From contig NZ_LSJI01000219.1 in NCBI RefSeq assembly GCF_001557235.1, positions 1 through 34,370 of the forward strand: a stretch of 34,370 bases of DNA. Direction: 5' to 3'. Under the pieces are notes generated by a model that saw only the letters and a program-made list of their open reading frames with translations, searched no databases and was not told the DNA's origin. The DNA comes from Phenylobacterium sp. CCH9-H3 (GTDB lineage Bacteria > Pseudomonadota > Alphaproteobacteria > Caulobacterales > Caulobacteraceae). This document shows, one piece after another, positions 17,548 to 26,470 of the stretch. How positions within the stretch are numbered: the stretch's first letter is position 1; every line of letters begins with the position of its first letter. The translations under genes and the position numbers were made by a program.

Positions 17548-18795
17548 ATGGCGGACGGCGCGGCCAACCTGCGTGACCTGGCGTATTCCACACCGCTCGA
17601 GGATCTCAATCCGGGCGATCCGGACCTCTTCCTGCACGACGCCTTCTGGCCCTATTTCGAGCGGCTGCGCCGGGAACAGCCGGTGCACTGGTGCAAGGCC
17701 AGCGAATTCGGCCCCTATTGGTCGGTGACCCGCTACCAGGACATCATGGCGGTGGACACGAACCATGCGGTGTTCTCGTCCGAGGCGGCGCTGGGCGGCA
17801 TCACCATCCGCGACGCCCGTCCGGACCTGCGCCGACCCAGCTTCATCGCCATGGATCCGCCGCGCCACGACGTGCAGCGCAAGACCGTCAGCCCGATCGT
17901 CGCGCCGCAGAACCTGGCGCTGATGGAGCCGATCATCCGCGCGCGGGCGGCGAAGATCCTGGACGAGCTGCCAGTGGGCGAGACGTTCGACTGGGTCGAC
18001 CGGGTCTCGATCGAGCTGACCACCCAGATGCTGGCGACCCTGTTCGACTTCCCGTTCGAGGAACGGCGCAAGCTGACGCGCTGGTCCGACGTGGCCACGG
18101 CCCTGCCCGCGCCCGGCGGCATTGTCGAGACGGAGGACCAGCGCCAGGCCGAGCTGATGGAATGCCTGGCCTACTTCACCCGCCTCTGGAACGAGCGGGT
18201 GAACGAAGCGCCCCGGGGCGATCTGGTGTCAATGATGGCCCTCGGCGAGGCGACGCGGAACATGACCCCGGACGAGTACCTGGGGAACATCATCCTGCTG
18301 ATCGTCGGCGGCAACGACACCACCCGGAATTCGATCAGCGGCGGGCTCTACGCTCTGAACCAGTTCCCCGACGAATACGACAAGCTGCGGGCAAACCCCG
18401 AGCTGATCGCCAGCATGGTGCCCGAGATCATCCGCTACCAGACCCCGCTCGCGCACATGCGCCGTACGGCCCTGGAGGACACCGAGATCGCCGGCCAGGC
18501 GATCCGGAAGGGCGACAAGGTGATCATGTGGTACGTCAGCGGCAACCGCGACGAGACGGCCATCGAGAACCCCGAGGCCTTCATCATCGACCGGGAGCGC
18601 CCACGCCAGCACCTGTCGTTCGGCTTCGGCATCCATCGTTGTGTCGGCAATCGCCTGGCCGAGCTGCAGCTCAAGATCGTCTGGGAAGAGATCCTCAAGC
18701 GCTTCCGGCATATCGAGGTGGTCGGCCAGCCCAAGCGGGTCCGCTCGAGCTTCGTCAAAGGCTACGAAACCCTGCCGGTCCGTATTCACGCCTGA
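17548..18795 (+). CDS. Cytochrome P450, CYP153-like (terminal alkane/fatty acid hydroxylase group)
   Basis: 415 residues from ATG 17548, which has GGGAGGA eight bases upstream; an in-frame ATG at 17485 lacks such a site. The I-helix oxygen-activation motif is GGNDTT (254-259), the K-helix EXXR is E293-R296 (EIIRYQ), and the haem-ligand loop FGFGIHRCVGNRLAELQ places the cysteine at 365. The blocks LLIVGGNDTTRNSISGG, HMRRTALEDTEI and KGDKVIMWYVSGNRDE are characteristic of CYP153, whose members hydroxylate the terminal carbon of alkanes and fatty acids. CYP153 usually needs a ferredoxin and reductase; neither is encoded nearby. The regiochemistry and substrate are inference. Confidence 0.9.
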   Translation: MADGAANLRDLAYSTPLEDLNPGDPDLFLHDAFWPYFERLRREQPVHWCKASEFGPYWSVTRYQDIMAVDTNHAVFSSEAALGGITIRDARPDLRRPSFIAMDPPRHDVQRKTVSPIVAPQNLALMEPIIRARAAKILDELPVGETFDWVDRVSIELTTQMLATLFDFPFEERRKLTRWSDVATALPAPGGIVETEDQRQAELMECLAYFTRLWNERVNEAPRGDLVSMMALGEATRNMTPDEYLGNIILLIVGGNDTTRNSISGGLYALNQFPDEYDKLRANPELIASMVPEIIRYQTPLAHMRRTALEDTEIAGQAIRKGDKVIMWYVSGNRDETAIENPEAFIIDRERPRQHLSFGFGIHRCVGNRLAELQLKIVWEEILKRFRHIEVVGQPKRVRSSFVKGYETLPVRIHA

Positions 18796-18897
18796 GGGCG
18801 GCTCGAACGGTCGCGGCGCGCAGCGCATGCAACCGCCTTCCCTTCGCGGCGGGCTTCCGGGATGCTGCCGGCCGCTCAATGAGTCGAGGGAATAGCG

Positions 18898-20007
<1,110 letters not shown>

Positions 20008-20040
20008 GGTTCTCTGCGCGCACCGCGGGAGATGAGTGTT

Positions 20041-20060
20041 TGATCAATCTTGGATTGTCA
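20041..20060 (+). promoter_or_regulatory. Inverted repeat upstream of the histidine kinase gene
   Basis: TGATCAATCTTGGATTGTCA contains arms CAATC and GATTG flanked by TGA and TCA, with a single extra T in the left arm. It also includes the palindrome TTGATCAA extending one base upstream. It lies 56 bases before the kinase GTG and 33 bases after the dehydrogenase stop. An operator or activator site is more likely than a terminator because no T-run follows. A resemblance to FNR/FixK half-sites (TTGAT) is noted but the full spacing does not fit. Confidence 0.35.
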
Positions 20061-20115
20061 GTCCTCTCCGGAAAGGTAAGGTTGTCCGGCTGGAGTTGAT
20101 GGGGGACGCACGCCG

Positions 20116-21207
20116 GTGCGAGTTTCGACGGCGATCTCGTCCGCCTTCGGGTGGACGCGCGTACGGACGTTCGCACTTGCCGCGGGCCTCGGCAGCCTGA
20201 TCGCGCTCACTCGGATTTCGCTCCAGACGGCCTTCGGTCCCGCCGCCCCCTTCATCCTGGCCTGGCCCGGAATGATGCTGGCGGCCTTCATCGGCGGCTT
20301 CTGGCCGACGATCTTCGTCGCGGGCGTCGGCTTCCTGGTGGGGCGGTGGGTGCTGGAGACCGCGGAGGCCCGTCCGATGGGCCCCGGCGCAATCGTCGTC
20401 TACGCGGCCTTCGCCCTCGCGTTCGCCGTCGCCGGCGGTGCGCGCCAGGGGGGACTGAGGCGCGCGCGGGACCAGGCGGAGCGTGTGGCGGACCTCCAGC
20501 GGCAGATGGTGCGGGTCTCGCGGCTGAACGCCATGGGCGAAATGGCCGGGTCGCTCGCCCACGAACTGAACCAACCGCTGACCGCGATCGCCAACTATCT
20601 GAACGCCGCCGAACAGCTGCTTGGCCGCGAGGACGTGCCGGCGGCCCGCGTGAACGAGCTGGTGCGCAAGGCGGGCGACCAGGCCGTCCGGGCCGGACAG
20701 ATCGTGGCGCGGACGCGGGCCAGCCTGGACCGCGGCGAGATCGTCGCGGGGGAGGAGTCGGTCGCCGCGTTGGTGCAGGAGGCCGTCGAGGTCGCGCGGG
20801 CCGGGATCGCCCGGGACGGCGTGGCCATCCGCTACGAGTTCGACCGGACCGCCGATCGCGTCCTGGCGGACCGGATTCAGGTCCAGCAGGTAGTCCTGAA
20901 CCTGGTCCGCAACGCCGTCGAGGCGATGGCCGAACGCCCTCGGCGCGAACTGAAGATCAGCGCCCTCGCGGCCGAGCCCGGTTTCGTCAAGCTCAGCGTC
21001 GCCGACACGGGCCCCGGCATCTCGCCCGAGGTGGCCGATCGGCTGTTCCAGCCGTTCGTGACCGGCAAGCCGGACGGCATGGGCGTGGGGTTGTCGATCT
21101 CGCGGAACATCGTCGAGGGTCACGGGGGGCGGATGTGGGTCGAAGGCAACGCCGATGGCGGCGCGACCTTCCATTTCACGTTGAAGCGCGCGGGGCGGGA
21201 GGCCTGA
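20116..21207 (+). CDS. Membrane-bound sensor histidine kinase, FixL/NtrB-like
   Basis: 363 residues from GTG 20116 with GGGGGA upstream. The first ~108 residues hold four hydrophobic stretches (FALAAGLGSLIALTRI, ILAWPGMMLAAFIGGF, then VAGVGFLVGRWV and AIVVYAAFALAFAVAGG), a membrane input region with no PAS domain. A coiled linker follows. The H-box is RLNAMGEMAGSLAHELNQP with H149, the N-box VVLNLVRNAVEAMAE, and the G-boxes ADTGPGISPE and GMGVGLSISRNIVEGHGG. It would phosphorylate the FixJ-type regulator encoded one base downstream. The signal is unknown; the lack of PAS/haem makes oxygen sensing as in FixL unlikely. Confidence 0.94.
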   Translation: MRVSTAISSAFGWTRVRTFALAAGLGSLIALTRISLQTAFGPAAPFILAWPGMMLAAFIGGFWPTIFVAGVGFLVGRWVLETAEARPMGPGAIVVYAAFALAFAVAGGARQGGLRRARDQAERVADLQRQMVRVSRLNAMGEMAGSLAHELNQPLTAIANYLNAAEQLLGREDVPAARVNELVRKAGDQAVRAGQIVARTRASLDRGEIVAGEESVAALVQEAVEVARAGIARDGVAIRYEFDRTADRVLADRIQVQQVVLNLVRNAVEAMAERPRRELKISALAAEPGFVKLSVADTGPGISPEVADRLFQPFVTGKPDGMGVGLSISRNIVEGHGGRMWVEGNADGGATFHFTLKRAGREA

Positions 21208-21208
21208 T

Positions 21209-21823
21209 ATGACGCTGGGGGGGACAGTCCACATCATCGACGACGACGATGCGGTGCGGGATTCGCTTGTGACCTTGCTGGACGCGTCGGGGTTCGCCGT
21301 CAGCGCCTATGCGTCGGCCGCCGCCTTCCTCGATGGGATCGAAAGAGCGGCCAGCGGCTGCGTCGTCACCGACGTCTGCATGCCCGAGATCAGCGGCCTT
21401 GAGCTGCTCCGCCGGCTGAGCGACCGGCTGCCGCAGTTCCCGGTGATCGTGCTGACCGGGGAGGCGGACGTGCCGACGGCGGTGGAAGCGCTCAAGAACG
21501 GTGCGTTGGACCTGATCGAGAAGCCGTACTCGGCCGAGACCATCGTGGCCGCCGTCCGCCAGGCCCTGACCCAGCTCGAGGCCCGCAGCGATCGGGACAG
21601 CCGCCGCAGCGAAGCGGCGGAACGGCTGGCGGCGCTGTCGGCGCGCGAGCGCGAAGTCCTCGACGGGGTCGTTCGCGGCCTCTCGAACAAGGAGATCGCC
21701 CGCGAGCTCGGCATCAGCCCTCGCACCGTTGAGGCCTATCGGGCCAACCTGATGATGAAGATGGGCGCCGACAGCCTGTCCGACCTCGTCCGAATGGCGA
21801 TCGAGGCGAACACGGGCGGTTAG
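21209..21823 (+). CDS. FixJ-family response regulator (receiver + LuxR-type HTH)
   Basis: 204 residues. The receiver has the acidic cluster DDDD (11-14), the phospho-acceptor D55 in TDVCMPE, T83 and K105 (EKP). A short linker leads to a LuxR/NarL-type helix-turn-helix at residues ~140-198 (LSAREREVLDGVVRGLSNKE, then LGISPRTVEAYRANLM). Its ATG lies just after the kinase stop, so the pair is co-translated. It overlaps the convergent stand-alone receiver gene by four bases (TTAG). Targets are unknown; the CTACGG repeat at 22290 is a candidate binding site. Confidence 0.95.
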   Translation: MTLGGTVHIIDDDDAVRDSLVTLLDASGFAVSAYASAAAFLDGIERAASGCVVTDVCMPEISGLELLRRLSDRLPQFPVIVLTGEADVPTAVEALKNGALDLIEKPYSAETIVAAVRQALTQLEARSDRDSRRSEAAERLAALSAREREVLDGVVRGLSNKEIARELGISPRTVEAYRANLMMKMGADSLSDLVRMAIEANTGG

Positions 21824-22191
21824 GCGGCCGCGTCCAGGGCCGCCCGCACGGCCTGGACAAGAACCTCCGCCGCAAATGGCTTCTCGATCACGGCGCGGGC
21901 GCCCTGGGCCAGGGCCTCCCCGGCCAGCGCTCGGCTGTTGCGCGCGGTGATCACCAGCACCGGCATGTGCATGTTCAGGGCCTTGAACGCCCGTAGCAGC
22001 TGCAGGCCGTTCATCTCGGGCATCTGGATGTCGGTGATCACGCACCCGGCCACGCCACGTTCGGCCTGGGACAGGAATGCCTGCGCCGTGGCGTAGGTCA
22101 TGACCTCGAAGCCGTGCGTCTCCAGCATGATCGCCAGCGAGTCGCGCACCGCCTCATCGTCGTCGATGATATGCACAGCCGGGGGCGCCAT
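21820..22191 (-). CDS. Stand-alone receiver-domain protein, FixJ-receiver-like
   Basis: 123 residues consisting of one receiver domain and nothing else. The acidic cluster DDDE (10-13), phospho-acceptor D54 in TDIQMPE, T82 and K104 (EKPF) are all present, so it can be phosphorylated. It resembles the receiver of the neighbouring FixJ-type regulator at its N-terminus (VHIIDDD-AVRDSL), which suggests common ancestry. Lacking an output domain, it may compete for the kinase, act as phosphate sink, or bind a partner. It is convergent with the regulator gene and stops inside it by four bases. Confidence 0.94.
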   Translation of the reverse strand: MAPPAVHIIDDDEAVRDSLAIMLETHGFEVMTYATAQAFLSQAERGVAGCVITDIQMPEMNGLQLLRAFKALNMHMPVLVITARNSRALAGEALAQGARAVIEKPFAAEVLVQAVRAALDAAA

Positions 22192-22321
22192 GGCGTCGTG
22201 GTCGGCTTTCCTGGGCTGGGTGAACGCCGTTCAGGCGAGGAGCCCGGATCGTGACGTCAAACGCCGGTCGCTGAAATCCCGGGCGGTCACCTACGGGAAA
22301 CTACGGTAGCCGCAGCCCCGC
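22192..22321. other. Intergenic region between lone receiver and GMC gene
   Basis: 130 bases without a credible coding sequence. It should hold the promoter of the lone-receiver gene (minus strand) and the end of the GMC transcript. Apart from the CTACGG block no clear -35/-10 pair or terminator hairpin was recognised. Confidence 0.6.
22290..22308 (-). promoter_or_regulatory. CTACGG direct repeats in front of the lone-receiver gene
   Basis: On the plus strand CTACGG occurs twice, starting at 22290 and 22300, exactly ten bases apart, and the second copy extends into the palindrome CTACGGTAG. The block lies about 100 bases upstream of the lone-receiver ATG (minus strand). Repeats one helical turn apart suit a NarL/FixJ-type regulator. 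The minus-strand core ends in GTAG, as do described FixJ sites, but the rest does not match well. No other copy was noticed upstream of other genes here. Confidence 0.4.
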
Positions 22322-23941
22322 TCAGACGGCGCCGTCCTCGACGATCATCCGCGCGCCCTTCTCTGCGATCATCATCGTAGGCGAGTTGGTGTTTCCCGAG
22401 GTGATCGCCGGCATGACCGAGGCGTCGGCGACCCGCAGTCCCCCGATCCCGTGCGCCTTCAGCCGGGCGTCGACGACCGCGAGGGGGTCGGAGCCCAGGC
22501 CCATCCTCGCGGTTCCCGCCGGATGGAAGATGGTCGTGCCGAGCTGCCGCGCCGCGGTGAGAATCTCCTCGTCGCTCATTGCGGCGGAGCTCGGCCCCCG
22601 CTCACGGGCCCCGTAGCGTTTCAACGGCGGCTGGCCCGCGATCGCGCGCACCAGCCGCAACGACTCCACCGCGACGCGCTGGTCCTCAAGCGTCGCGAGG
22701 TAGTTGGGCTGGATCGCCGGCGCGGCGGCGGGGTCGGGGCTACGGGCATGGATGCCGCCCCGGCTGGTGGGGCGCAGGTTGCAGACGCTGATGGTTATGG
22801 CCGGGAAGGCGTGCAGCGGATCGCCGAACTTCTCCAACGACAGCGGTTGGACGTGGAACTGCAGGTTCGGCGTCGCATGCTCGGGCGAAGAGCGGGCAAA
22901 AGCGCCCATCTGGGACGGTGCCATGGACATCGGCCCCTTGCGGAAGGTCGCGTACTCCAGCGCCATGAGCGGCCGCCGCCACCATGACCTGTAGAGCGCG
23001 TTCATGGTCGGCACGCCGAAGACCTCGTAGATCGGCCGGATCTGCAGGTGGTCCTGAAGGTTCTCGCCGACTCCGGGAAGATGGCGCAGGGTTTCGATCC
23101 CCAGCGCCGCCAGCCGCGCGCCGTCGCCGACGCCGGACAACTCCAGCAGGTGCGGGGTTCCCACTGCGCCGCCCGCCAGCACGACCCCGTCCCGAGCTCT
23201 TGTCTCGAAGGTCTGGCCGCCCCGCCTCCAGCGCACGCCGACCGCGCGACCGCCTTCGATGAGCACCTTTTCCACGTGGGCGGCGGTTTCCAGGCGCAGG
23301 TTCGGCCGCCCCAGGGCCGGCTTGAGGAACCCGGCCGCCGCGCTCCAGCGCCGGCCCGCCCGCTGGTTCACCTGGAAGTAGCCGCTGCCGGCGTTGTCGC
23401 CGGTGTTGAAGTCGACCACGCGGGCCACGCCGGCCATCTCCGCGGCCTCGGCGAAGGCGTCCAGGACGCGCCAGCGCATCCGCGGATGCTCCACGCGCCA
23501 GGCGCCGCCCTGGCGGTGGTGCGCGTTCGGCGGGGCGATGTGGTCCTCCTGGTCGAGGAACAGCGGCAGGACGTCGTCCCAGCCCCAACCGGCCAATCCC
23601 CGCTGCCGCCAGCCGTCGTAGTCCGCGGCCTGGCCGCGCATGTAGATCATGGCGTTGATGGCCGAGCTGCCGCCGATCACCTTGCCGCGCGGATAGCGCA
23701 GGCTGCGGCCGTCCAGGCCCGGGATCGGGTCGGTCTCGAACATCCAGTCCGCGCGCGGATTGCCGATCGAGAAGAGGTAGCCGACGGGAATATGGAACCA
23801 GATCCAGTCGTCCTTGCCACCGGCTTCCAGCACCAGGACCCGACGCGAGAGGTCCGCCGACAGCCGATCGGCCAGCACGCAGCCGGCGGAACCGGCGCCC
23901 ACCACGATGACGTCGGCGTCCTCGGAAGTGGAGATGGCCAG
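22322..23941 (-). CDS. GMC-family FAD oxidoreductase (choline/alcohol dehydrogenase-like), CTG start
   Basis: 539 residues if it begins at CTG 23941. The Rossmann motif [11 protein letters not shown] (GxGxxG at 15-20) requires sequence upstream of the GTG at 23905; the only upstream candidate before an in-frame TAG (23978-23980) is the CTG, which has AGGAG seven bases ahead. Further marks: [20 protein letters not shown] (GMC signature 1), a substrate domain, then [10 protein letters not shown] with the catalytic histidine and [16 protein letters not shown] with the second active-site residue. GMC enzymes oxidise alcohols, choline or polyethylene glycol-type substrates. The AraC regulator is divergent, 85 bases away, and may control it. 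Substrate not assigned. Confidence 0.93.
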   Translation of the reverse strand: MAISTSEDADVIVVGAGSAGCVLADRLSADLSRRVLVLEAGGKDDWIWFHIPVGYLFSIGNPRADWMFETDPIPGLDGRSLRYPRGKVIGGSSAINAMIYMRGQAADYDGWRQRGLAGWGWDDVLPLFLDQEDHIAPPNAHHRQGGAWRVEHPRMRWRVLDAFAEAAEMAGVARVVDFNTGDNAGSGYFQVNQRAGRRWSAAAGFLKPALGRPNLRLETAAHVEKVLIEGGRAVGVRWRRGGQTFETRARDGVVLAGGAVGTPHLLELSGVGDGARLAALGIETLRHLPGVGENLQDHLQIRPIYEVFGVPTMNALYRSWWRRPLMALEYATFRKGPMSMAPSQMGAFARSSPEHATPNLQFHVQPLSLEKFGDPLHAFPAITISVCNLRPTSRGGIHARSPDPAAAPAIQPNYLATLEDQRVAVESLRLVRAIAGQPPLKRYGARERGPSSAAMSDEEILTAARQLGTTIFHPAGTARMGLGSDPLAVVDARLKAHGIGGLRVADASVMPAITSGNTNSPTMMIAEKGARMIVEDGAV

Positions 23942-23995
23942 GATGCGGCTCCTCGTTCGGTTCGCTTCCCAGGCGTTCTAGCGGAGGTCGCGCCG

Positions 23996-24015
23996 GGCGC
24001 CCATCTAGGGGCGCC
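23996..24015 (+). promoter_or_regulatory. GC hairpin directly before the AraC-gene ribosome site
   Basis: GGCGCCC and GGGCGCC form a 7-bp stem with loop ATCTAG, immediately followed by the Shine-Dalgarno GGAGA at 24016-24020 and the GTG at 24027. If within the transcript, it could affect translation of the regulator; it may also be an operator since the arms are symmetric. Confidence 0.3.
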
Positions 24016-24026
24016 GGAGAGCTTAA

Positions 24027-24887
24027 GTGTCAGTCGCCGAAATCATTCCTTTCGCCCGGACCCCGTCCGCCGGGCGCGGCGCCCAGGGCGCCGACCCCAT
24101 CCTCACCGTTCGCGCCGGCTCCGTCAGGGTTCGACACCAGGCCGCCATGTCGTTCGACCTGTCCTACGCCGGCGACCGGCCGATGCTGCTGTACGTCTTC
24201 CAGGCGCCGAGGTCGGTGGCCGAACAGGGGTGCCGGCCGGGCGCCTTCGCCCTGCTGAAGCCCGGCACGTCGCTGGAGATCCACCACCCCGAGCCGATGG
24301 AGGTGCTGGCCGTCGCCTACGATGGCGACCGCGATCTCGTGCTGGGTGACCTGGAGGATGTGCCGCGCGGCGCGAGCGACCCCGGCGTCCGCCTGCTGGC
24401 CCAGGAGATCCGCCGGGTCCTGCGCGACGAGGACGCCTCCGACCCCCGCTATGTGGAGACCCTGGCCGAGAGCCTGCTGGTGCGGGCCGCCGCCGTCGCC
24501 GCCTCGCCGCAGTCGGCCGCCGCCACCCGCGCGCTGACGCCGCACAAGCTGCGGCGCCTGACCGCCTTTATCGACGCCAACCTGGACCGGCCGCTACAGG
24601 TGGCGGAGCTTGCAGCGGAAGCCGGCCTCAGCCGCGCCCATTTCACGCGCGCGTTCCAGAGCGCGGTGGGCCAGACGCCTCATCGTTTCGTGCTCTCGCG
24701 CCGTCTCGAGGAGGTTCGGGTCGCGCTGGAGGCGACCGCGGACGACCTGTCGACCCTGGCCGCCCGCTACGGCTTCTCCAGTCACGCCCACATGTCGTCG
24801 GCCTTCCGCGCGGCCTACGGCGCCACGCCGTCCAGCTATCGGCGCAGCTTGGCTGCCGACGGGCCGCGGGCCCTGGCTGCTTCCTGA
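24027..24887 (+). CDS. AraC-family transcriptional regulator
   Basis: 286 residues from a GTG with GGAGA six bases upstream. The N-terminal ~170 residues form an effector/cupin-like part without a clear family match. The C-terminal ~100 residues are the double helix-turn-helix of AraC: LTAFIDANLDRPLQVAELAA, then AAEAGLSRAHFTRAFQSAVG with PHRFVLSRRLEEVRVALE, and the second HTH LSTLAARYGFSSHAHMSSAF followed by RAAYGATPSSYRRS. It faces the GMC oxidoreductase gene across 85 bases, the usual setting for an activator of a neighbouring catabolic gene. An 11-bp hairpin follows the stop. Confidence 0.94.
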   Translation: MSVAEIIPFARTPSAGRGAQGADPILTVRAGSVRVRHQAAMSFDLSYAGDRPMLLYVFQAPRSVAEQGCRPGAFALLKPGTSLEIHHPEPMEVLAVAYDGDRDLVLGDLEDVPRGASDPGVRLLAQEIRRVLRDEDASDPRYVETLAESLLVRAAAVAASPQSAAATRALTPHKLRRLTAFIDANLDRPLQVAELAAEAGLSRAHFTRAFQSAVGQTPHRFVLSRRLEEVRVALEATADDLSTLAARYGFSSHAHMSSAFRAAYGATPSSYRRSLAADGPRALAAS

Positions 24888-24895
24888 AACGCCGA

Positions 24896-24921
24896 CGCGC
24901 CCGGAGCTGTCTCCGGGCGCG
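24896..24921 (+). terminator. Hairpin terminator candidate after the AraC gene
   Basis: CGCGCCCGGAG and CTCCGGGCGCG form a perfect 11-bp stem with the tetraloop CTGT, starting nine bases after the AraC stop. No T-run follows, so it is either a weak intrinsic terminator or a transcript-stabilising end. Confidence 0.6.
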
Positions 24922-24941
24922 CTAGCTGCAACGAATGAAAG

Positions 24942-24987
24942 GCTCCGGCGCTCGCCCCGGGTGGGGGGAAGGGCGAGACGCCGGAGC
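24942..24987 (-). terminator. Intrinsic terminator of the outer-membrane protein gene
   Basis: A long stem pairs 24942-24956 with 24972-24987 (15 bp with one bulged base) around a 15-base loop. On the minus strand, the direction of the barrel-protein gene that ends at 25009, the stem is followed by CTTTCATTCGTT, a loose T-rich tract. Confidence 0.65.
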
Positions 24988-25008
24988 GGGCCTCAGGCTG
25001 GGGGAGCG

Positions 25009-25575
25009 CTAGAGGCCGAGCTTGTAGCGGAAGCCCACGGTGACCGCGTTGGTGTGATAGTCGCCATCGAACCGGGTCGGGCCGGCGCCGGCCTTCACGT
25101 CGGTCACCGCCAGGTAGCGGTAGGCGATCTCGCCGGTGAGACGGTCGCTGAACGGATGGGCCACGCCGGCCTTCAGCTGATAGGCGAAGCCGGTGTCGTC
25201 CTCGCCGCGCGACTTCACCTGCGCCAGGCCGACGCCGGCGCCGACGAACGGCTGCCAGGCGCCGCCGCGGTTGAAGTCGTAGTAGCCGTTGAGGAAACCG
25301 CCGACGGTCGAGGTCTTGCCGGGGGTTGCGCCCTTGTTGTCGGCGCTGAGGTAGGCGATCTCGGCCTCGGCGCGGAGGTTGTTCGCGAATTCGCGCCCGA
25401 CGGCGCCGCTCACGGCCCAGCCGGTGTCACCCTTGCGATCGGGTGTGGCGTCGAGACGGCTCTCGAACGATGCGCCGGCGTTGCCCTGGACATACCAGTT
25501 GGCGTCCTGCGCCGAGGCGGCGCCGGCGGCGAAGGTGGTCGCGGCGGCCACAGCCGCCAGAGTGAGAGACTTCAT
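25009..25575 (-). CDS. Small outer-membrane beta-barrel protein (porin-like)
   Basis: 188 residues from ATG 25575. The signal peptide MKSLTLAAVAAATTFAAGA ends in ASAQ, and AAGGAG lies eight bases before the ATG, so a start further upstream (up to 25650) is rejected. The mature protein has alternating strands: WYVQGNAGASFE, GWAVSGAVGREF, NLRAEAEIAYLS, then TVGGFLNGYYDF, WQPFVGAGVGLAQ, FAYQLKAGVAHPF, LTGEIAYRYLAVTD and AVTVGFRYKLGL, which is the eight-stranded OmpA/OmpW-like barrel pattern. Role unknown. It is divergent from the sigma factor gene, and its 5' leader folds over its own ribosome site. Confidence 0.9.
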   Translation of the reverse strand: MKSLTLAAVAAATTFAAGAASAQDANWYVQGNAGASFESRLDATPDRKGDTGWAVSGAVGREFANNLRAEAEIAYLSADNKGATPGKTSTVGGFLNGYYDFNRGGAWQPFVGAGVGLAQVKSRGEDDTGFAYQLKAGVAHPFSDRLTGEIAYRYLAVTDVKAGAGPTRFDGDYHTNAVTVGFRYKLGL

Positions 25576-25583
25576 GTGGTTTT

Positions 25584-25620
25584 CTCCTTCCCCGGTTCGC
25601 CCGGGATTGATGGGAAGGAG
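25584..25620 (-). promoter_or_regulatory. Shine-Dalgarno-sequestering hairpin in the barrel-protein leader
   Basis: Read on the minus strand, CTCCTTCCC (25620-25612) pairs with GGGAAGGAG (25592-25584), nine bases. The right arm contains the Shine-Dalgarno AAGGAG of the gene. An inner helix CCCGG-GCGAA-CCGGG can form instead of the last pairs of the outer one. When folded the ribosome site is closed, so control by temperature, a small RNA or a protein is possible. Confidence 0.6.
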
Positions 25621-25827
25621 TTGGGGCCGTCGAGGGCGCGTCGCTTCCACGCAACGCGCGGACTTTCAAAGCTGTGCGGAAAAGCGCTGCGGCGGCGAGG
25701 GCTCGCGCCTTCGGGATTGCGCGCGGGCCTCGATTCCAGGTGAAACAGCTTGGCTAATCCCCCATCTTTCGCCATGCCGCGGGGAGATAGACGCGCGTTC
25801 GGCCGCGAGACTTGAGGAGGAAATCAC

Positions 25828-26373
25828 TTGGCGCCTTCCGGGCCGTCCAAGAAAGCTGCGGAGGACGGCCCGCTGGTCCAGGCGTTCTTCGAGAAGCGCG
25901 AGAGCCTTCTGCTGTTCCTCGCCTCGCGCACGCGCTGCATGGCCACCGCCGAAGACCTGATCCAGGATCTCTACCTGAAGCTCGCCGCGATGGACGCCGG
26001 GACCGACGTTCGCGCACCCTCGGCCTTGCTCTACCGCATGGCCGCCAACCTCATGATCGATCACGTGCGCAGCACCCAGCGGTCGTCCCGGCGCGCCGGC
26101 CAGTGGAGGATGGAGACCCGCGCCATGCTCTCCGGCGAGGATATCGTCGAGGAGCTTCCTGCTGACGAGGTGGTGGTCGCCAAGCAGCGCGTCCGCCAGC
26201 TCGCCGAGGCCGTGGCCGCGCTGCCGCCTCAGATGGGGCGGGCGTTCCGGCTCCATAAGCTGGAAGGGCTGAGTCAGGCCCAGACCGCCCAAGCGATGGG
26301 CGTCTCGGTGAAGATGGTCGAGCAGCACATCCAGGCGGCGATCCGCAACCTCTCGCAGAGGCTGCGGTCATGA
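25828..26373 (+). CDS. ECF RNA polymerase sigma factor, FecI-like
   Basis: 181 residues from TTG 25828, eight bases after GAGGAGG. Region 2 is seen in ATAEDLIQDLYLKLA and PSALLYRMAANLMIDHVRST, and region 4 in AVAALPPQMGRAFRLHKLEG with LSQAQTAQAMGVSVKMVEQH as the recognition HTH. This is the iron-responsive FecI-type group, which normally works with a FecR anti-sigma factor and a TonB-dependent transducer. The FecR gene follows after 97 bases, but no transducer gene lies next to the pair. The divergent barrel-protein gene may be a target; no promoter motif could be assigned. Confidence 0.93.
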   Translation: MAPSGPSKKAAEDGPLVQAFFEKRESLLLFLASRTRCMATAEDLIQDLYLKLAAMDAGTDVRAPSALLYRMAANLMIDHVRSTQRSSRRAGQWRMETRAMLSGEDIVEELPADEVVVAKQRVRQLAEAVAALPPQMGRAFRLHKLEGLSQAQTAQAMGVSVKMVEQHIQAAIRNLSQRLRS

Positions 26374-26470
26374 CCGGCAGAGAATTTTCCGGCGCGCCTA
26401 GGGGCGGGGGCGGGCGGCGCCGTCTCATCCGCTGTCCAGCGCTGTTCGCCTGGACTGGGTGGACGGTCCG

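Noticed and set aside
25576..25650. Start of the barrel-protein gene at 25650
   Set aside because: It would place 25 residues with prolines and arginines before a perfect signal peptide, and the Shine-Dalgarno is directly before ATG 25575.
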